The notes: generated from the letters alone by a model not told the origin. DNA of 64,000 bases from UBA1535 sp964371035 (GCA_964371035.1 CAYJLG010000002.1:62001-126000); one strand, 5' to 3'; counted from the stretch's first letter, positions 16,430 through 27,800 are shown. Numbers and translations: made by a program.

Positions 16430-17821
16430 TTGGATAGTAAGACAAATAAACCTTTAAGTGCTTTTTGCGCATATATGACTCTATTATCAGTAATTATTAC
16501 TATCGGCGTTCCATCTTTTTTGTATGATGTGCCTATGCAGCCTTTGTTCTTTGTATCTTGGCTAATTGTAATGGCAGTTTGTTTTAAACAAGGTTATACG
16601 TACAAAGAGATTGAAGCTGCATTAATTGAATACTGTACAAAAATGCTTGTTCCAACTATCGTAATGTTGGCAGTTGGTGCAATGATGGGAGTTTGGATTT
16701 CTTCTGGAACCGTACCTTCGATTGTCTATTATGGATTGAAAATAATTTCACCCACCTTTTTTCTAGTTATTTCTATGCTGATTTGTACTGCAGTTTCGTT
16801 TATCACTGGCAGTTCTTGGGCTGCAATGGGCACCGCAGGCCTTGCAATGTCTGGAATTGGCATAGGGCTTGGCATATCGCCAGGATTAGTTGTGGGAGCT
16901 GTGATCAGTGGTTCTTTGACTGGAGATGCTACATCCTTAATGTCTGCTAGTAACAATCTCGTTGCCAGTTTGTCTGATACACCAGTTGAAAAGCACATTA
17001 GCTTTACTTTGAAAAGGTTATTACCATCGTATATAATAGCATTTACTATTTTTTTATTGCTTGGATTTAAATTTGCAGGCTCTAACATTGATATATCAAT
17101 GACTAATAATTTGACTTCTAAACTATCAGATATTTTTAACATTTCTTTTATATCTATTTTACCAATAGTTTTTTTGCTATTATTGTTAGCATTGAAAAAG
17201 CCAATTATACCTTCAATAATGCTTGGCGTCCTAATTGGCGCATTTATCGGAATTTTTGTGCAAGGGTACTCTGTCGAAGAAGTGTTGATTCACTCTTGGG
17301 GTGGTTATAAAATTGAAACTGGCGAGGTTTTTTTAGACACTATCCTAAACAGAGGCGGTATCATAAGCATGCTTGAGCTAATTGTCATGTTTATTTTTGC
17401 ATTTGGACTAATCGGTTTATTTAATAAAGCAGGTGTAATAGATAAAGTTTTAGAACCTCTTTTCAAGGTAATTGATACTGAATTTAAACTAGTTTGTATG
17501 ACTGTAATTGTTGCTTTAATTGCAAATACAATCACTGGAGCTATGAATGTTTCTATCGTTACTACTTCAACTGTAATGTTGCCATTGTACACTAAATTAA
17601 ATGTAACAAAGTTAAAACTATCATCTACTTTGTCGCTCGTGTGTATAATGGGATCACCATTAATTCCATGGAATACAAACGGTATTTTTGCATCTTCAGT
17701 TTTTGGAGTTGCAACCTCAGAATACATGTTATTTTCATTTTTAAATCTATTGACGCCGATTGTAATAATTTTACTGGAATTTTTAAACACAAGGCGAAAA
17801 CCAAAAAATATAGGCAACTGA
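16430..17821 (+). CDS. NhaC family Na+/H+ antiporter or amino-acid antiporter
   Basis: A 463-aa membrane protein with about twelve helices and the family signatures ITGSSWAAMGTAGLAMSGIG, VVGAVISGSLTGDATSLMS and LVCIMGSPLIPWNTNGIFAS. It uses a TTG start at 16430, with GGGAGAA at the end of the upstream rocB gene as the ribosome site, four bases after that gene. NhaC proteins exchange Na+ for H+, and relatives exchange organic anions or amino acids; the coupling with rocB suggests a substrate antiporter, which is an inference. No defect is visible. Confidence 0.88.
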   Translation: MDSKTNKPLSAFCAYMTLLSVIITIGVPSFLYDVPMQPLFFVSWLIVMAVCFKQGYTYKEIEAALIEYCTKMLVPTIVMLAVGAMMGVWISSGTVPSIVYYGLKIISPTFFLVISMLICTAVSFITGSSWAAMGTAGLAMSGIGIGLGISPGLVVGAVISGSLTGDATSLMSASNNLVASLSDTPVEKHISFTLKRLLPSYIIAFTIFLLLGFKFAGSNIDISMTNNLTSKLSDIFNISFISILPIVFLLLLLALKKPIIPSIMLGVLIGAFIGIFVQGYSVEEVLIHSWGGYKIETGEVFLDTILNRGGIISMLELIVMFIFAFGLIGLFNKAGVIDKVLEPLFKVIDTEFKLVCMTVIVALIANTITGAMNVSIVTTSTVMLPLYTKLNVTKLKLSSTLSLVCIMGSPLIPWNTNGIFASSVFGVATSEYMLFSFLNLLTPIVIILLEFLNTRRKPKNIGN

Positions 17822-17845
17822 TTCGAAGTTGTTAGGTAGGTATTT

Positions 17846-18730
17846 ATGGAAGCTTTTAAATTAAATCTATTCTTTGATAAAATTAAATCTTATCTTGATA
17901 AATTTTATTCAAAAAAATTTATAACAAGCTTGTTTTTTAAAACAGGCCTGTTTTTTGTAATATATTCTTTTGTTTTGATTGTGACAATGGGATTTGTAAC
18001 CTTTAGTGTAGAATTGTTATTGGGCGGTTTTTTGTTGATTGTTTTGAGTAAAATTAATAATAAGTATTATGATAACAAGATTTACAAAAAAATTTACACA
18101 GTTTTCAAGCCACTTTTTTCAATTGGTCTTTCAATATTTATTTTAACGCAATTATTTATAGTAGGATTTTCTTTTCAAAACAATTATGAATATGCAGATT
18201 ACACTATAGTTTTGGGAGCGGGAATCGAAGGTGAGCGAGTTCTTCCCACTTTGCAGTACAGGCTAGACAGCACTCTTGACTATGTTGAATTCATTGAAAA
18301 TGAAAGCACAAATACTAAAACCAATTTAAATGAAGATGACAATATTTATGGTTTTTTAGTTATGTCAGGTGGACAAGGGTCAGGCGAATCTATAACAGAA
18401 GCAGAAGCCATGAAAAGATATATGATTGATGCGGGAATACCTCAAAATTTCATAATAAAAGAAGAACAATCAACAGACACATATGAAAATCTAAAATTTT
18501 CCAAAGAAGTGATTGAAAACCACAGCGGTAAGAGTATAGATGAGTTAAATATCAAAATAGTGTCTAATGGATTTCATCTTTTTAGAGCCTATTTATTATC
18601 AAAGGATTTGGGTTATGGAAATGTGACATTTATTTCAGCACCTATAAAACCTATCTTCATACCGTCATATTACATTCGCGAATTTATAGGGGTTTACAAA
18701 ACTTTGATAATTGACATACTTTTAAAATAG
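17846..18730 (+). CDS. YdcF/SanA/ElyC family protein (DUF218) with N-terminal membrane helices
   Basis: A 294-aa protein. Three hydrophobic segments fill the first 115 residues and a DUF218 domain follows: YTIVLGAGIEGERVLPTLQYRL, SGGQGSGESITEAEAMKRYM and IVSNGFHLFRAYLLSKDLG, matching the nucleotide-like binding fold of the family. Members take part in envelope integrity (SanA, ElyC), mechanism unknown. GGTAGG lies before the ATG. It starts 24 bp after the NhaC gene and may be the third gene of that operon. Confidence 0.85.
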   Translation: MEAFKLNLFFDKIKSYLDKFYSKKFITSLFFKTGLFFVIYSFVLIVTMGFVTFSVELLLGGFLLIVLSKINNKYYDNKIYKKIYTVFKPLFSIGLSIFILTQLFIVGFSFQNNYEYADYTIVLGAGIEGERVLPTLQYRLDSTLDYVEFIENESTNTKTNLNEDDNIYGFLVMSGGQGSGESITEAEAMKRYMIDAGIPQNFIIKEEQSTDTYENLKFSKEVIENHSGKSIDELNIKIVSNGFHLFRAYLLSKDLGYGNVTFISAPIKPIFIPSYYIREFIGVYKTLIIDILLK

Positions 18731-18832
18731 ATTTTTCAGGATGAAAAATTAGCTAAATATAAGAAAAGATATTCATTAACTGAATGTCATTAACTGTAAA
18801 AATAACAATATACCATAAAAATAGAGGATACC

Positions 18833-19507
18833 ATGAAAAAAATACTAATAATAGAAGATGATATGATAATATCAAAAGTGATTGAAAAGCATCTTTTGAC
18901 TTGGGGTTTTGATGTGATGGTTTTAAGTGAGTTTAACAATATTTTAGAGTTGTTATCTACATATGAACCTCATTTGATACTCTTAGACATTAATTTACCG
19001 TATAAAAACGGATATCATATATGTCAAGAGATAAGAAAAACATCTAAAGTACCGATTATATTTATATCTTCTGTGACTGAAAATATGAGTATAGTCATGG
19101 CTATGAATATGGGAGGCGATGATTTTATCGCCAAGCCTTTTGACTTAGATGTACTCACCGCTAAAATTAATGCACTCTTGAGAAGGAGTTATGAATTTTC
19201 CGAAAATTCAGCACTATTGACAGTAAATGATGTGCATTTGAATTTGGAAAATGCTACAGTAAAATACAAAGATTCGGAAGTGACGCTTACAAAAAATGAA
19301 TTTGTGATTTTGAGACTGCTGATGATTGAACATAACAAGATAGTATCAAGGGATGAACTTATGATGAAACTTTGGAACAATGATTCCTTTGTGGATGACA
19401 ACACTTTGACTGTAAATATTACAAGACTTAGAAAGAAACTTTCGGATGTAGGGCTTTCTTCTTTGATAAATACAAGAAAAAATTTGGGGTATTCGATAAA
19501 TGATTAG
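18833..19507 (+). CDS. OmpR/PhoB family response regulator (BceR-like)
   Basis: A 224-aa response regulator. The receiver domain has the acidic pair Glu8-Asp9-Asp10, phospho-acceptor Asp52 (LLDINLP) and Lys101 (IAKPF); the C-terminal winged helix ends in LRKKLSDVGLSSLINTRKNLGYSI. It overlaps the downstream kinase gene by 8 bp. Together with the ABC transporter genes at 20563-23284 this is a BceRSAB-type module, in which the transporter itself senses antimicrobial peptides and drives the kinase. The expected target is the promoter upstream of the ABC genes (20475-20562). Confidence 0.92.
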   Translation: MKKILIIEDDMIISKVIEKHLLTWGFDVMVLSEFNNILELLSTYEPHLILLDINLPYKNGYHICQEIRKTSKVPIIFISSVTENMSIVMAMNMGGDDFIAKPFDLDVLTAKINALLRRSYEFSENSALLTVNDVHLNLENATVKYKDSEVTLTKNEFVILRLLMIEHNKIVSRDELMMKLWNNDSFVDDNTLTVNITRLRKKLSDVGLSSLINTRKNLGYSIND

Positions 19508-20474
19508 GCATTATTTGTATTCGAGAATTTTTTATATAATTATTTTAATGATTGTGACAATGACCTTTTGTACTGTACTTTATTTGGAAAATGCAGAAAT
19601 TTCTTCTGTATCATATGCATTTTTACTCAGCTTTATATTTGTTATGATAATAGGGTGGATAGATTTTTTTAATTACCGAAAAAAGTACAAAAACTTAAAA
19701 TCAATGATTAAGAATTTTCCATTTTTAGATGAAATGAAGATAAGTACATATGACGAGATACAAAACTTGTATGATAAGATTATTTCTTTACAAATAAAGC
19801 ATATGAAAGATATTTCATTTGCTGTAGAAAATGATAAAAACGAAATGACAGATTTCTACACAATGTGGGTTCATCAGATAAAAACTCCGATTTTTGCACT
19901 AAGACTTCTTTTGGATAAAATTCCTGAAAACAGCGAACTCTTATCTGAACTTTCAAAGATAGAAAATTATTCTCAGATGGTGTTAAACTATGCGAAACTT
20001 AACAGTGAAAATACAGAATTACATATAGAGTCACATAGTTTAAAAGAGTTGATAAATGAAACTATAAAAGATTTCTCGGGCATATTTATTTCAAAAAAGA
20101 TAAAATTAAACACAAACATTTCAGATGAAAATATCATAACCGATAAAAAATGGCTTAAATTTGCTCTCAATCAAATTATTTCAAATGCTGTAAAATATAC
20201 GGACGCAGGCGAAGTGAGCATAGAAACAGTTGAAAATATGATAATTATCTCTGATACAGGCATAGGAATTTCTGCTGAGGATTTGCCTAGAGTTTTTGAT
20301 AAAGGATTTACAGGTGAGATAGGAAGATTACATAAAAACTCAACAGGACTCGGACTATTTCTTTGCAAAAAATCTCTAAATTTGCTCGGATATGAAATAT
20401 ATATAACTTCAGAAATATCAAAAGGCACAACAGTGAGGATAATAATAAAGCAATGTGACAAAAATGTAAGCTAA
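19500..20474 (+). CDS. Intramembrane-sensing histidine kinase (BceS-like)
   Basis: A 324-aa kinase with two close N-terminal helices (about 9-29 and 36-57) and almost no extracellular loop, the architecture of BceS-type kinases that rely on their ABC transporter for sensing. The phospho-acceptor His125 is in TMWVHQIKTPIFALR, followed by the N box NQIISNAVKYT, G1 DTGIGIS and G2 STGLGLFLCK. It is translationally coupled to the regulator at 18833-19507. Confidence 0.92.
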   Translation: MIRHYLYSRIFYIIILMIVTMTFCTVLYLENAEISSVSYAFLLSFIFVMIIGWIDFFNYRKKYKNLKSMIKNFPFLDEMKISTYDEIQNLYDKIISLQIKHMKDISFAVENDKNEMTDFYTMWVHQIKTPIFALRLLLDKIPENSELLSELSKIENYSQMVLNYAKLNSENTELHIESHSLKELINETIKDFSGIFISKKIKLNTNISDENIITDKKWLKFALNQIISNAVKYTDAGEVSIETVENMIIISDTGIGISAEDLPRVFDKGFTGEIGRLHKNSTGLGLFLCKKSLNLLGYEIYITSEISKGTTVRIIIKQCDKNVS

Positions 20475-20562
20475 ATGAAATGTAGTTCTATGGCGCGAAT
20501 TCTCCTGATGATTTATCATGTATATATAAACAGTGCAAACTGGACTTAAGAAGGAGAAAAAA

Positions 20563-21330
20563 ATGGAGATACTTAATATCAAACATTTGAAAAAAGTGTA
20601 TACATCTAGAAACAAGGGAAATATTACTGAGGCGCTGAAAGATATAAGTTTTACCGTAAATCAAGGCGAGTTCATATCTATAATGGGCGAGAGTGGATCG
20701 GGAAAAACCACACTATTAAATATACTTGCTGCGCTCGATACTAAAACTTCGGGAGAGATACTGATAGAGGGAAAAAACTTGTCGTTTGAAAGTGAAAGCA
20801 ATCTTGCGAAGTTCAGACGTGAAAAATTAGGATTTGTATTTCAAGAATTCAATCTATTAAACACTTTGACGGTTAGAGAAAATATAATATTGCCTTTAGT
20901 ATTGTCCAATGTGAAATCTTCGCTTATAGGCGAACAGATCATGGAAGTGTCAAGAAAGTTGAAAATTCAGGATCTTTTGAACAAATATCCCTACGAAATA
21001 TCGGGCGGACAAAAACAGCGTACCGCAATTGCAAGAGCCATAATCACAAAACCTGTGCTGCTTTTAGCGGATGAACCTACAGGAGCTTTGGATTCAAATT
21101 CCACTGAAGTTTTGCTAAATGAGTTCAAAAATATAAATAGTGACAATCAAACTATATTGATGGTGACTCACAGTGTAAAATCTGCTGCCGCTTCAAACAG
21201 AGTTCTGTTCATAAAAGATGGTGTGATTTTTCATGAATTATACAAAGGTGATTTGAGCGAAAGAGAGTTTTTTGTAAAAATTTCAGATTCTTTAGCCGTA
21301 TTGCAGAATGGCGGTGCAAATTATGAATAA
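20563..21330 (+). CDS. ABC transporter ATP-binding protein (BceA-like)
   Basis: A 255-aa ATPase. The start is ATG 20563, with AAGGAG 7 bp upstream; the in-frame ATG at 20533 has no ribosome site. Walker A GESGSGKTT (residues 42-50), the Q-loop in VFQEFNLLNTL, signature SGGQKQR, Walker B LLLADEPTG and the H-loop His in MVTHS are all intact. Its stop overlaps the permease start by 8 bp. It powers a peptide-detoxification and sensing transporter controlled by the two-component genes just upstream. Confidence 0.93.
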   Translation: MEILNIKHLKKVYTSRNKGNITEALKDISFTVNQGEFISIMGESGSGKTTLLNILAALDTKTSGEILIEGKNLSFESESNLAKFRREKLGFVFQEFNLLNTLTVRENIILPLVLSNVKSSLIGEQIMEVSRKLKIQDLLNKYPYEISGGQKQRTAIARAIITKPVLLLADEPTGALDSNSTEVLLNEFKNINSDNQTILMVTHSVKSAAASNRVLFIKDGVIFHELYKGDLSEREFFVKISDSLAVLQNGGANYE

Positions 21331-23284
21331 TAAATTTCTAATAAAATTTGCGATATCAAATTTATCGAAAAGCTCAAAGATGGTCATTCCTTTTGCATTG
21401 ACTGCAATTTTGACGATAATTATGTTTTACAATGGGATAAACTTGGCGATGAGCGACACTACAGGAGCAGGTATTCTTTCTATAATAATGAGCTTGATAG
21501 CATCATTGTTGGGCATCTTTTCGATCGTATTTTTATTCTATACAAACAGCTTTCTCACTAAAAAAAGGAAAAAAGAGTTTGGACTCTACAATGTATTGGG
21601 TCTTGAGAAAAAACATATAAGTAAGATCATATTTATTGAAAATATAGTTATTGCTGTTGTGTCTATAACTGTAGGACTGCTTTTAGGCATACTGTTTTCA
21701 AGACTTATGGTGTTTTCACTATATAAAATTATCAAGTTTGATTTAATATATCAATTTGAAGTTAATATTTTTGCACTTGTGGCTACATTGGCATTGTTTG
21801 TAGCTATATTTGCAATCATATCTATAAGCAATACGATTGTTGTGTACAGAACTAAGACTATAGATATGTTAAAGGCTGATAATACAGGAGAAACTGTACC
21901 TAAATCAAGCTTCATTCTCACATTGCTCGGGATAATAACAATATCTGTAGGATATGGGATTGCTCTTAGTATGGAAGATGTGATTTCTGCTATAGGAGAG
22001 TTCTTTATAGCTGTAATTCTTGTAGCAGTCGCAACTTTTTGCTTTTTCACCGCAATCAGTATATTGGTGTTGAAAATCTTAAAAAACAATAAAAATTTTT
22101 ACTACAAGCCTGAAAATTTTATAGCTATATCAGGTCTTTTATACAGAATAAAGAAAAATGCGATGGGATTGACTGTCATTACGGTGCTTTCGACAGGCAT
22201 AATCATCATGATATCTACTACAGTCTCAATGTATATGGGATTCGATGAAATTTTGTCATATAGATATAGCCATGATATCAAGATAGATGCACGTTCAGAA
22301 AGTATTTCAAGTGCTTTGGAAAAGGAAATATCAGAGGATGTAGAAATAAGGTTTACAGGTATTAAGGATTTTAAATCATATCATCATTTCAATTTTTTCT
22401 TAGATGAGGATACAGGAGTATTAAGTTTTTATGTAAAAAATGAAGATGGAAACGCGAGTGATTGGAGCAATGATGACTTGATGGGAGACAATGTATCTAT
22501 GATCGCGATACTATCCCAATCAGGATACAATGCTGTAACGGGCAACAATATATCTTTAAAAGATGATGAAATATTAACCACAGGAATCATAGAGCCTCAA
22601 CTAAACCTATTGGACAATGTCTATAAAAACAAGATGCAAGATGATGAATTATATCTAAAACTTGATCAATATAGTATATACACTAAAAAAGCAGTTGTGA
22701 TGAACGATGAAGAATTTGCTAATTTTTACGACAGAAGTAATACTGATACGATAACTCAAAGCTTTTATTTCAACTTAGAAAAAAACAATAATGTGACTCA
22801 TTCAACCTTGGACGAGTTTGTTGATAAGATTGATGAATCATACTACTCATTGAGTTACACGGTAAAATCCGATAATTATGCAGATTTTTATTCAATATAC
22901 GGAACTTTATTTTTCTGTGGAATATTTTTAAGTGTATTGTTCATATTTGCAATATTGATGATAATATACTATAAACAAATCATAGAAGGATACGAAGACA
23001 AAGAAAATTTTGAGATATTAAAAAAGGTAGGAATGTCAGAAGCTTTAGCAAAGAAAAGCATAAACAGACAAGTCATCATGGTATTTTTATTGCCCGTAAT
23101 AACCGCAAGCATACATACAGCAGTTGGCTTTAAAGCATTAACATTAATACTAAGGATGCTAAACTTGACAAATGTAACACTATTTTTGACAGTGACAATA
23201 GCTACTATAGCAATATTTTTTATGGTATATATACTTATGTATCTGATTACATCAAGAGTGTATGTCAAAATTGTGAAATTTTGA
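21323..23284 (+). CDS. ABC transporter permease (BceB-like, FtsX family)
   Basis: A 653-aa permease. The start is taken at ATG 21323 (MNNKFLIKFAISNL) inside the last codons of the ATPase gene; translational coupling fits better than the ATG at 21308. About ten membrane helices, with two FtsX-type regions and a large extracytoplasmic domain (about residues 300-530) between helices 7 and 8, the sensor domain typical of BceB. The family gives resistance to cell-wall-active peptides such as bacitracin or lantibiotics by freeing lipid II cycle targets. The specific peptide cannot be told from sequence. Confidence 0.9.
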   Translation: MNNKFLIKFAISNLSKSSKMVIPFALTAILTIIMFYNGINLAMSDTTGAGILSIIMSLIASLLGIFSIVFLFYTNSFLTKKRKKEFGLYNVLGLEKKHISKIIFIENIVIAVVSITVGLLLGILFSRLMVFSLYKIIKFDLIYQFEVNIFALVATLALFVAIFAIISISNTIVVYRTKTIDMLKADNTGETVPKSSFILTLLGIITISVGYGIALSMEDVISAIGEFFIAVILVAVATFCFFTAISILVLKILKNNKNFYYKPENFIAISGLLYRIKKNAMGLTVITVLSTGIIIMISTTVSMYMGFDEILSYRYSHDIKIDARSESISSALEKEISEDVEIRFTGIKDFKSYHHFNFFLDEDTGVLSFYVKNEDGNASDWSNDDLMGDNVSMIAILSQSGYNAVTGNNISLKDDEILTTGIIEPQLNLLDNVYKNKMQDDELYLKLDQYSIYTKKAVVMNDEEFANFYDRSNTDTITQSFYFNLEKNNNVTHSTLDEFVDKIDESYYSLSYTVKSDNYADFYSIYGTLFFCGIFLSVLFIFAILMIIYYKQIIEGYEDKENFEILKKVGMSEALAKKSINRQVIMVFLLPVITASIHTAVGFKALTLILRMLNLTNVTLFLTVTIATIAIFFMVYILMYLITSRVYVKIVKF

Positions 23285-23468
23285 TAGCACATATTAAATA
23301 GCAAGCAATTGTATAATAGGAACCTGATCCACCAATGCAAGCAAAACTTGCGGTGTGGTCTTGGAACTTGCTTCATGAAATAGCCTTAAACCTTCATTTA
23401 AAAATGTTGATTTTTTATGCTATTTGTGTTATAACATACATAAAGTAAACATATAAGCGAGGTACGAC

Positions 23469-24797
23469 ATGAAGGTTTGTGTGATAAATGGATCACCTAA
23501 AGGAAAATTAAGTACAACTCTATACACAGTTTTGTATTTGCAAAAAAAGTTTAAAAATTTTGAGTTTGAGATATTAAATGTTGGGCAAAAGATAAAGCAT
23601 TATGAGAAAAATTTTGACGAAGTGAAAAAAAGCGTCGAAAGTGCGGATTTGATTTTGTTTGCATATCCCGTATACACTTTTTTAGCGCCTTCTCAACTTC
23701 ATAGACTCATCAGGCTTTTAAAAGAAAAAAATTTAAATTTATCAGGTAAATTTGCCACTCAAATAACTACTTCAAAACATTTTTACGATGTGACAGCCCA
23801 CAATTATATTGAAGAAAATTGCTATGATTTAGGACTTAAATTTATAAAAGGCCTGTCTGCAGACATGGATGATCTATTAAAAAAACATGGACAGGAAAAT
23901 GCGGTAAAATTTTTTGAATATGTTGAGTTCTGCATTGAAAACAATATTTATGAAAACCCAAAAACCTATAAAAAACCAACAGAAAAATATGTGAGAAAAC
24001 TGGAAGAAGTTCAAAAGAATGATGATTTTAAAACCATTATTTTGACTGACTGTAGTGATGACAACGAAAATTTGAAAAATATGATCGACGACTTCAAGGC
24101 AATTTATCCATATAATACAAAAACCATCAATATATCGAAGTTTTCATTTGCAGGCGGATGTTTAGGCTGTAACAACTGCGTGTTCGACGGTAAATGTATC
24201 TATAATGACGGATTTGAAAATCTTTTGCGAAATGAGATTTTGACTGCGGACGCTACGATATATGCATTTGAAATAAAAGATCACTCAATGGGACATCTGT
24301 TTAAATGCTTTGATGACAGGCAGTTTTGCAATGGGCACAGATTCATGACTGTTGGTATGCCTGTAGGGTATTTGGTATATGGAAATTATGAGGATGAAGA
24401 TAATCTGAAATTTTTATTAAACAGTAAAAGCGATGTCGCGCACAACTTTTTGTGCGGAGTGGCAACCGATGCGGATGCTATCAAATCGATGACATCAAAA
24501 CTTGTTTATTCACTCAAAAATAAATATCATCTGCCACAAACTTTTTATGGTGTAGGGGGACGAAAGATTTTCAGAGATTTAGTCTATGTAATGAGAGGAA
24601 TAATGAAAGCTGATCATAATTTTTATAAACATAATGGAGTATATGATGATTTGCCTCACAAATCTATGGGCAAAATGATGTTTTTGAAGCTTTATGGCAT
24701 GACTTTAAACAGTTCAAAAGGCAAGCCAAAGCCAGGATCAAAAATGAACAATGTTGTTATTGAAATGTACAAAAAAGTAGTCGAAAAGGCTGAATGA
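23469..24797 (+). CDS. Tandem flavodoxin-like / NADPH-dependent FMN reductase-like protein
   Basis: A 442-aa protein with two flavodoxin-like halves. The first opens with VCVINGSPKGKLSTTLY, the FMN phosphate-binding loop of NADPH-dependent FMN reductases and iron-sulfur flavoproteins, and has ADLILFAYPVYTF. The second (from about residue 190) keeps the fold but carries a cysteine cluster GGCLGCNNCVFDGKCIYND, where a CxxCxxC-type set could hold an Fe-S cluster. Function: electron-transfer flavoprotein, substrate unknown. It is a single gene with its own upstream region (23285-23468). No signal peptide. Confidence 0.75.
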   Translation: MKVCVINGSPKGKLSTTLYTVLYLQKKFKNFEFEILNVGQKIKHYEKNFDEVKKSVESADLILFAYPVYTFLAPSQLHRLIRLLKEKNLNLSGKFATQITTSKHFYDVTAHNYIEENCYDLGLKFIKGLSADMDDLLKKHGQENAVKFFEYVEFCIENNIYENPKTYKKPTEKYVRKLEEVQKNDDFKTIILTDCSDDNENLKNMIDDFKAIYPYNTKTINISKFSFAGGCLGCNNCVFDGKCIYNDGFENLLRNEILTADATIYAFEIKDHSMGHLFKCFDDRQFCNGHRFMTVGMPVGYLVYGNYEDEDNLKFLLNSKSDVAHNFLCGVATDADAIKSMTSKLVYSLKNKYHLPQTFYGVGGRKIFRDLVYVMRGIMKADHNFYKHNGVYDDLPHKSMGKMMFLKLYGMTLNSSKGKPKPGSKMNNVVIEMYKKVVEKAE

Positions 24798-24877
24798 TAG
24801 CAATAAATATTACGCAGGTAAAAATTATGGACGATCTTTAGTCGTTCGGTACTTAAAACTAAACTTAGGAGCAAGCC

Positions 24878-27800
24878 ATGAAATCAATATTTGTATCTAG
24901 CACATTCAGAGACATGCAAGCCGAACGCGATATGCTTGCCATGAAAGTTATTCCCGAACTCAATGTTTACGCGCAAAACTTCGGAGAAAGCATAAGATTT
25001 GTAGATTTGCGCTGGGGAGTTAATACTACAGACTTAGATAGTGATGAAGGAAGCAAAAAGGTGCTTTCTGTTTGCTTTGACGAAATCGATAATACACGTC
25101 CGTATATGATTATATTGGTAGGCGAAAGATATGGTTGGATTCCTACGAAGGAATTAATAAAAAATGCTGCAGAAAAAAAGAAACATGAGCTTTATGATTA
25201 TGAAAAAAGCGTAACAGAACTCGAAATAGAATATGGCGCGCTGGCAGATAAAGGTCAACTTGACCAATGTTTGTTTTATTTTCGTGAAGAGCTTAAAAAA
25301 GAAGTTTTACCCAATGATATTCGTGGTACATATATAGAGCAAGATTTAGCAGTTGAAAAAAAGTTAAAGGTGCTAAAAGAAAGAATCAAAGCATCAGGAG
25401 CTGTCGTAAAACACTATGCTTGTGAATGGGACGATCAAAAAAACGAGCTTTTTGTACCTGAATCTTTTGCTAAAACAGTAATGCAAGATGTAGCAAGATT
25501 GTTTGAAAGAGATTTTGAAAAGTTGATTAACCTCACTTGGCAGCAGCGAGAAGAATTATCCGCAAACTTATTAGCTGAACAAAAAGCAGTACAATTTTCT
25601 GCTCGTTATGATATTTTAGACGAATATATCAAAAAAATTAAAGATCAAAACACGAAAATATTTCTATTAAGAGGCGAATCAGGCAGTGGCAAAAGCACAA
25701 TAATGGCAAAATTAAGTAAAGAAGTTTCCAAAAATGATTCCACCTTCTTTTTTGCAAGCGGAAATTCCGCATATTCACAAAATGCCTTTGATATGCTAAA
25801 ACAGATTGTTTTCAAACTTGAAACTTTGCTTGGTGCCACAGAGCATTTTGGGACTATAGAGTCAATAGTAGGAGCTAATGCAAATCTAAATGTTGAAAAT
25901 AACATAGACAAATGGGTAGAAAAATTTGAAGAATTAGCATACTTATATGAAAATTCAAACTCAAAACATCTATACATATTTTGTGATGCGATAGATCAGT
26001 TGAGCGATGATGATACTGTGCGTAATTTTTCATGGTTGCCTGCTACTGTTTTTAGCAAGATAACTGTTGTGATTTCAATGCTTGATAATTTTGAATTGCC
26101 TATGTTTATGCCTATGCAAAAACAAATCCATACTCAAGTTTTAAGCAGCTTAAAAAGAAACGAGATTCCAAAAGTGATAGATAGCATAGTCAGCGCAAAT
26201 GGCAAAGAGCTGCCGGATATGATTACTAAGAAACTTTCAGATGTGAAAAACGCGAAAAATCCTTTGTATATAAGTATGGCACTGCAAAGACTTATGATGC
26301 TCGATAGCAGTGATTTCTCGCAAATTGCTGCCGGCGGAAACGACATGACTGCGATCAATGCTTACATGCTAAAATTAATAGACGATTTCCCGGTAAATAC
26401 GGAAGAAATGTCTGCATTTGTCCTAAAAGAAGCTGCTGAACGTATTGACGAAACTTTTTGCAATCATGTGTCTTCGCTTCTTTCGGTTTCACGCAGAGGG
26501 CTTCGTGACACCGACTTACAAGTATTATTTTCACAAGATGATTCAAGATTCAGCGCTGTTGATTTATCTTTATTTACAAAGTATATGCAAAATTTTTTCA
26601 TGCGACGTGATGATGGAAGACTTGATTTTACACATCGCGTGATAAGATTAGGACTGCTGAATAATGTTGATTTTAAAAGGTATAATGCCAAAATTTTAGA
26701 ACATTTAAAAATGCTACCTGACAATGATGCAGTCAAATCAACAGAGATCGTTTGGCATGCTTATAAAGATGATGACAAAGTATATTTGATAAAATATATA
26801 GATGCTATCCAAGCTAAAAATGATGAAATATACCTAAAAAAAGCTGCCTCCGAGCTAAGAGAAATAGCGATTAAAGATGTAGCATGGATGAGTGATTTGA
26901 TAAAATTTGGTGTCAATAAGACGATAAACCGACAATTTGTATATTTTTTAAACTATTCATTTTTTGAAAATTTCAGTGCTTCGGTTGTCGAATATGAAAT
27001 TTTATCTTCACTGTACCAAATTTTGATTGATATATTAAGTTCTGAATTTGGCGAATATTCATCATGCAAAGACAAAAAAATCATGTCGATGACTCTTGAA
27101 CGAATCGGTGACATTTATAAAATTTTAGGTAAATATAAAGAAGCTTTAGAAATTTCAGAGAAAAGCCTTAGAATAAGAAAATCCTTAGCAGATGAAGAAA
27201 ACAACGATGAGACGAAACTTGATTTAGCTAAAATCAACGATAAAATCGGAGACATATACCAAAATTTTGTAACAGGCAACTTTGAACTTATACACAATTC
27301 TTCATCGCTCGCTTCTTATGCAACTAGCTTGAAAATCCGTGAAGCTATGCAAGATAGGCTAAAAACAGTTGAGTTTATGCATAATTTAGCGATAAATCAT
27401 ATGAAAATTGGTGATGTAGATAATAATATGATGGGGCAAGATGATGCGCTCGAATCTTATGACAAGGCACTTCACATCCTAAACTCTTTAAAAGATGAAC
27501 ATAAACCCACAAAAATAGATAATGACATAGCATTATGCTATGATAAAATAGGTAATGCATATAAATATCTCGGAGAAAACAGCAAGGCGCTTGAATTTTT
27601 TAGAAAGGGTAATGTGATTTTTGTAGATTTGGCAAATAGACAAAAAACTCTTTTGGCATATAGAAATTTGGCAAAAAGCCATGAACAGATGAGTTTTGCT
27701 TATAGAAATCTTGGTGATGCCGACAAGGCGAAAGAGTATTATCAGAACAGTTTAGATATTTTAATTCGCCTAAAAAATGAATTGAACACACCCGAAGCTT

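Noticed and set aside
23285..23468. Possible small gene or RNA between the BceB-like permease and the flavoprotein
   Set aside because: One weak hairpin (GCAAG/CTTGC) only; no conserved frame or terminator.
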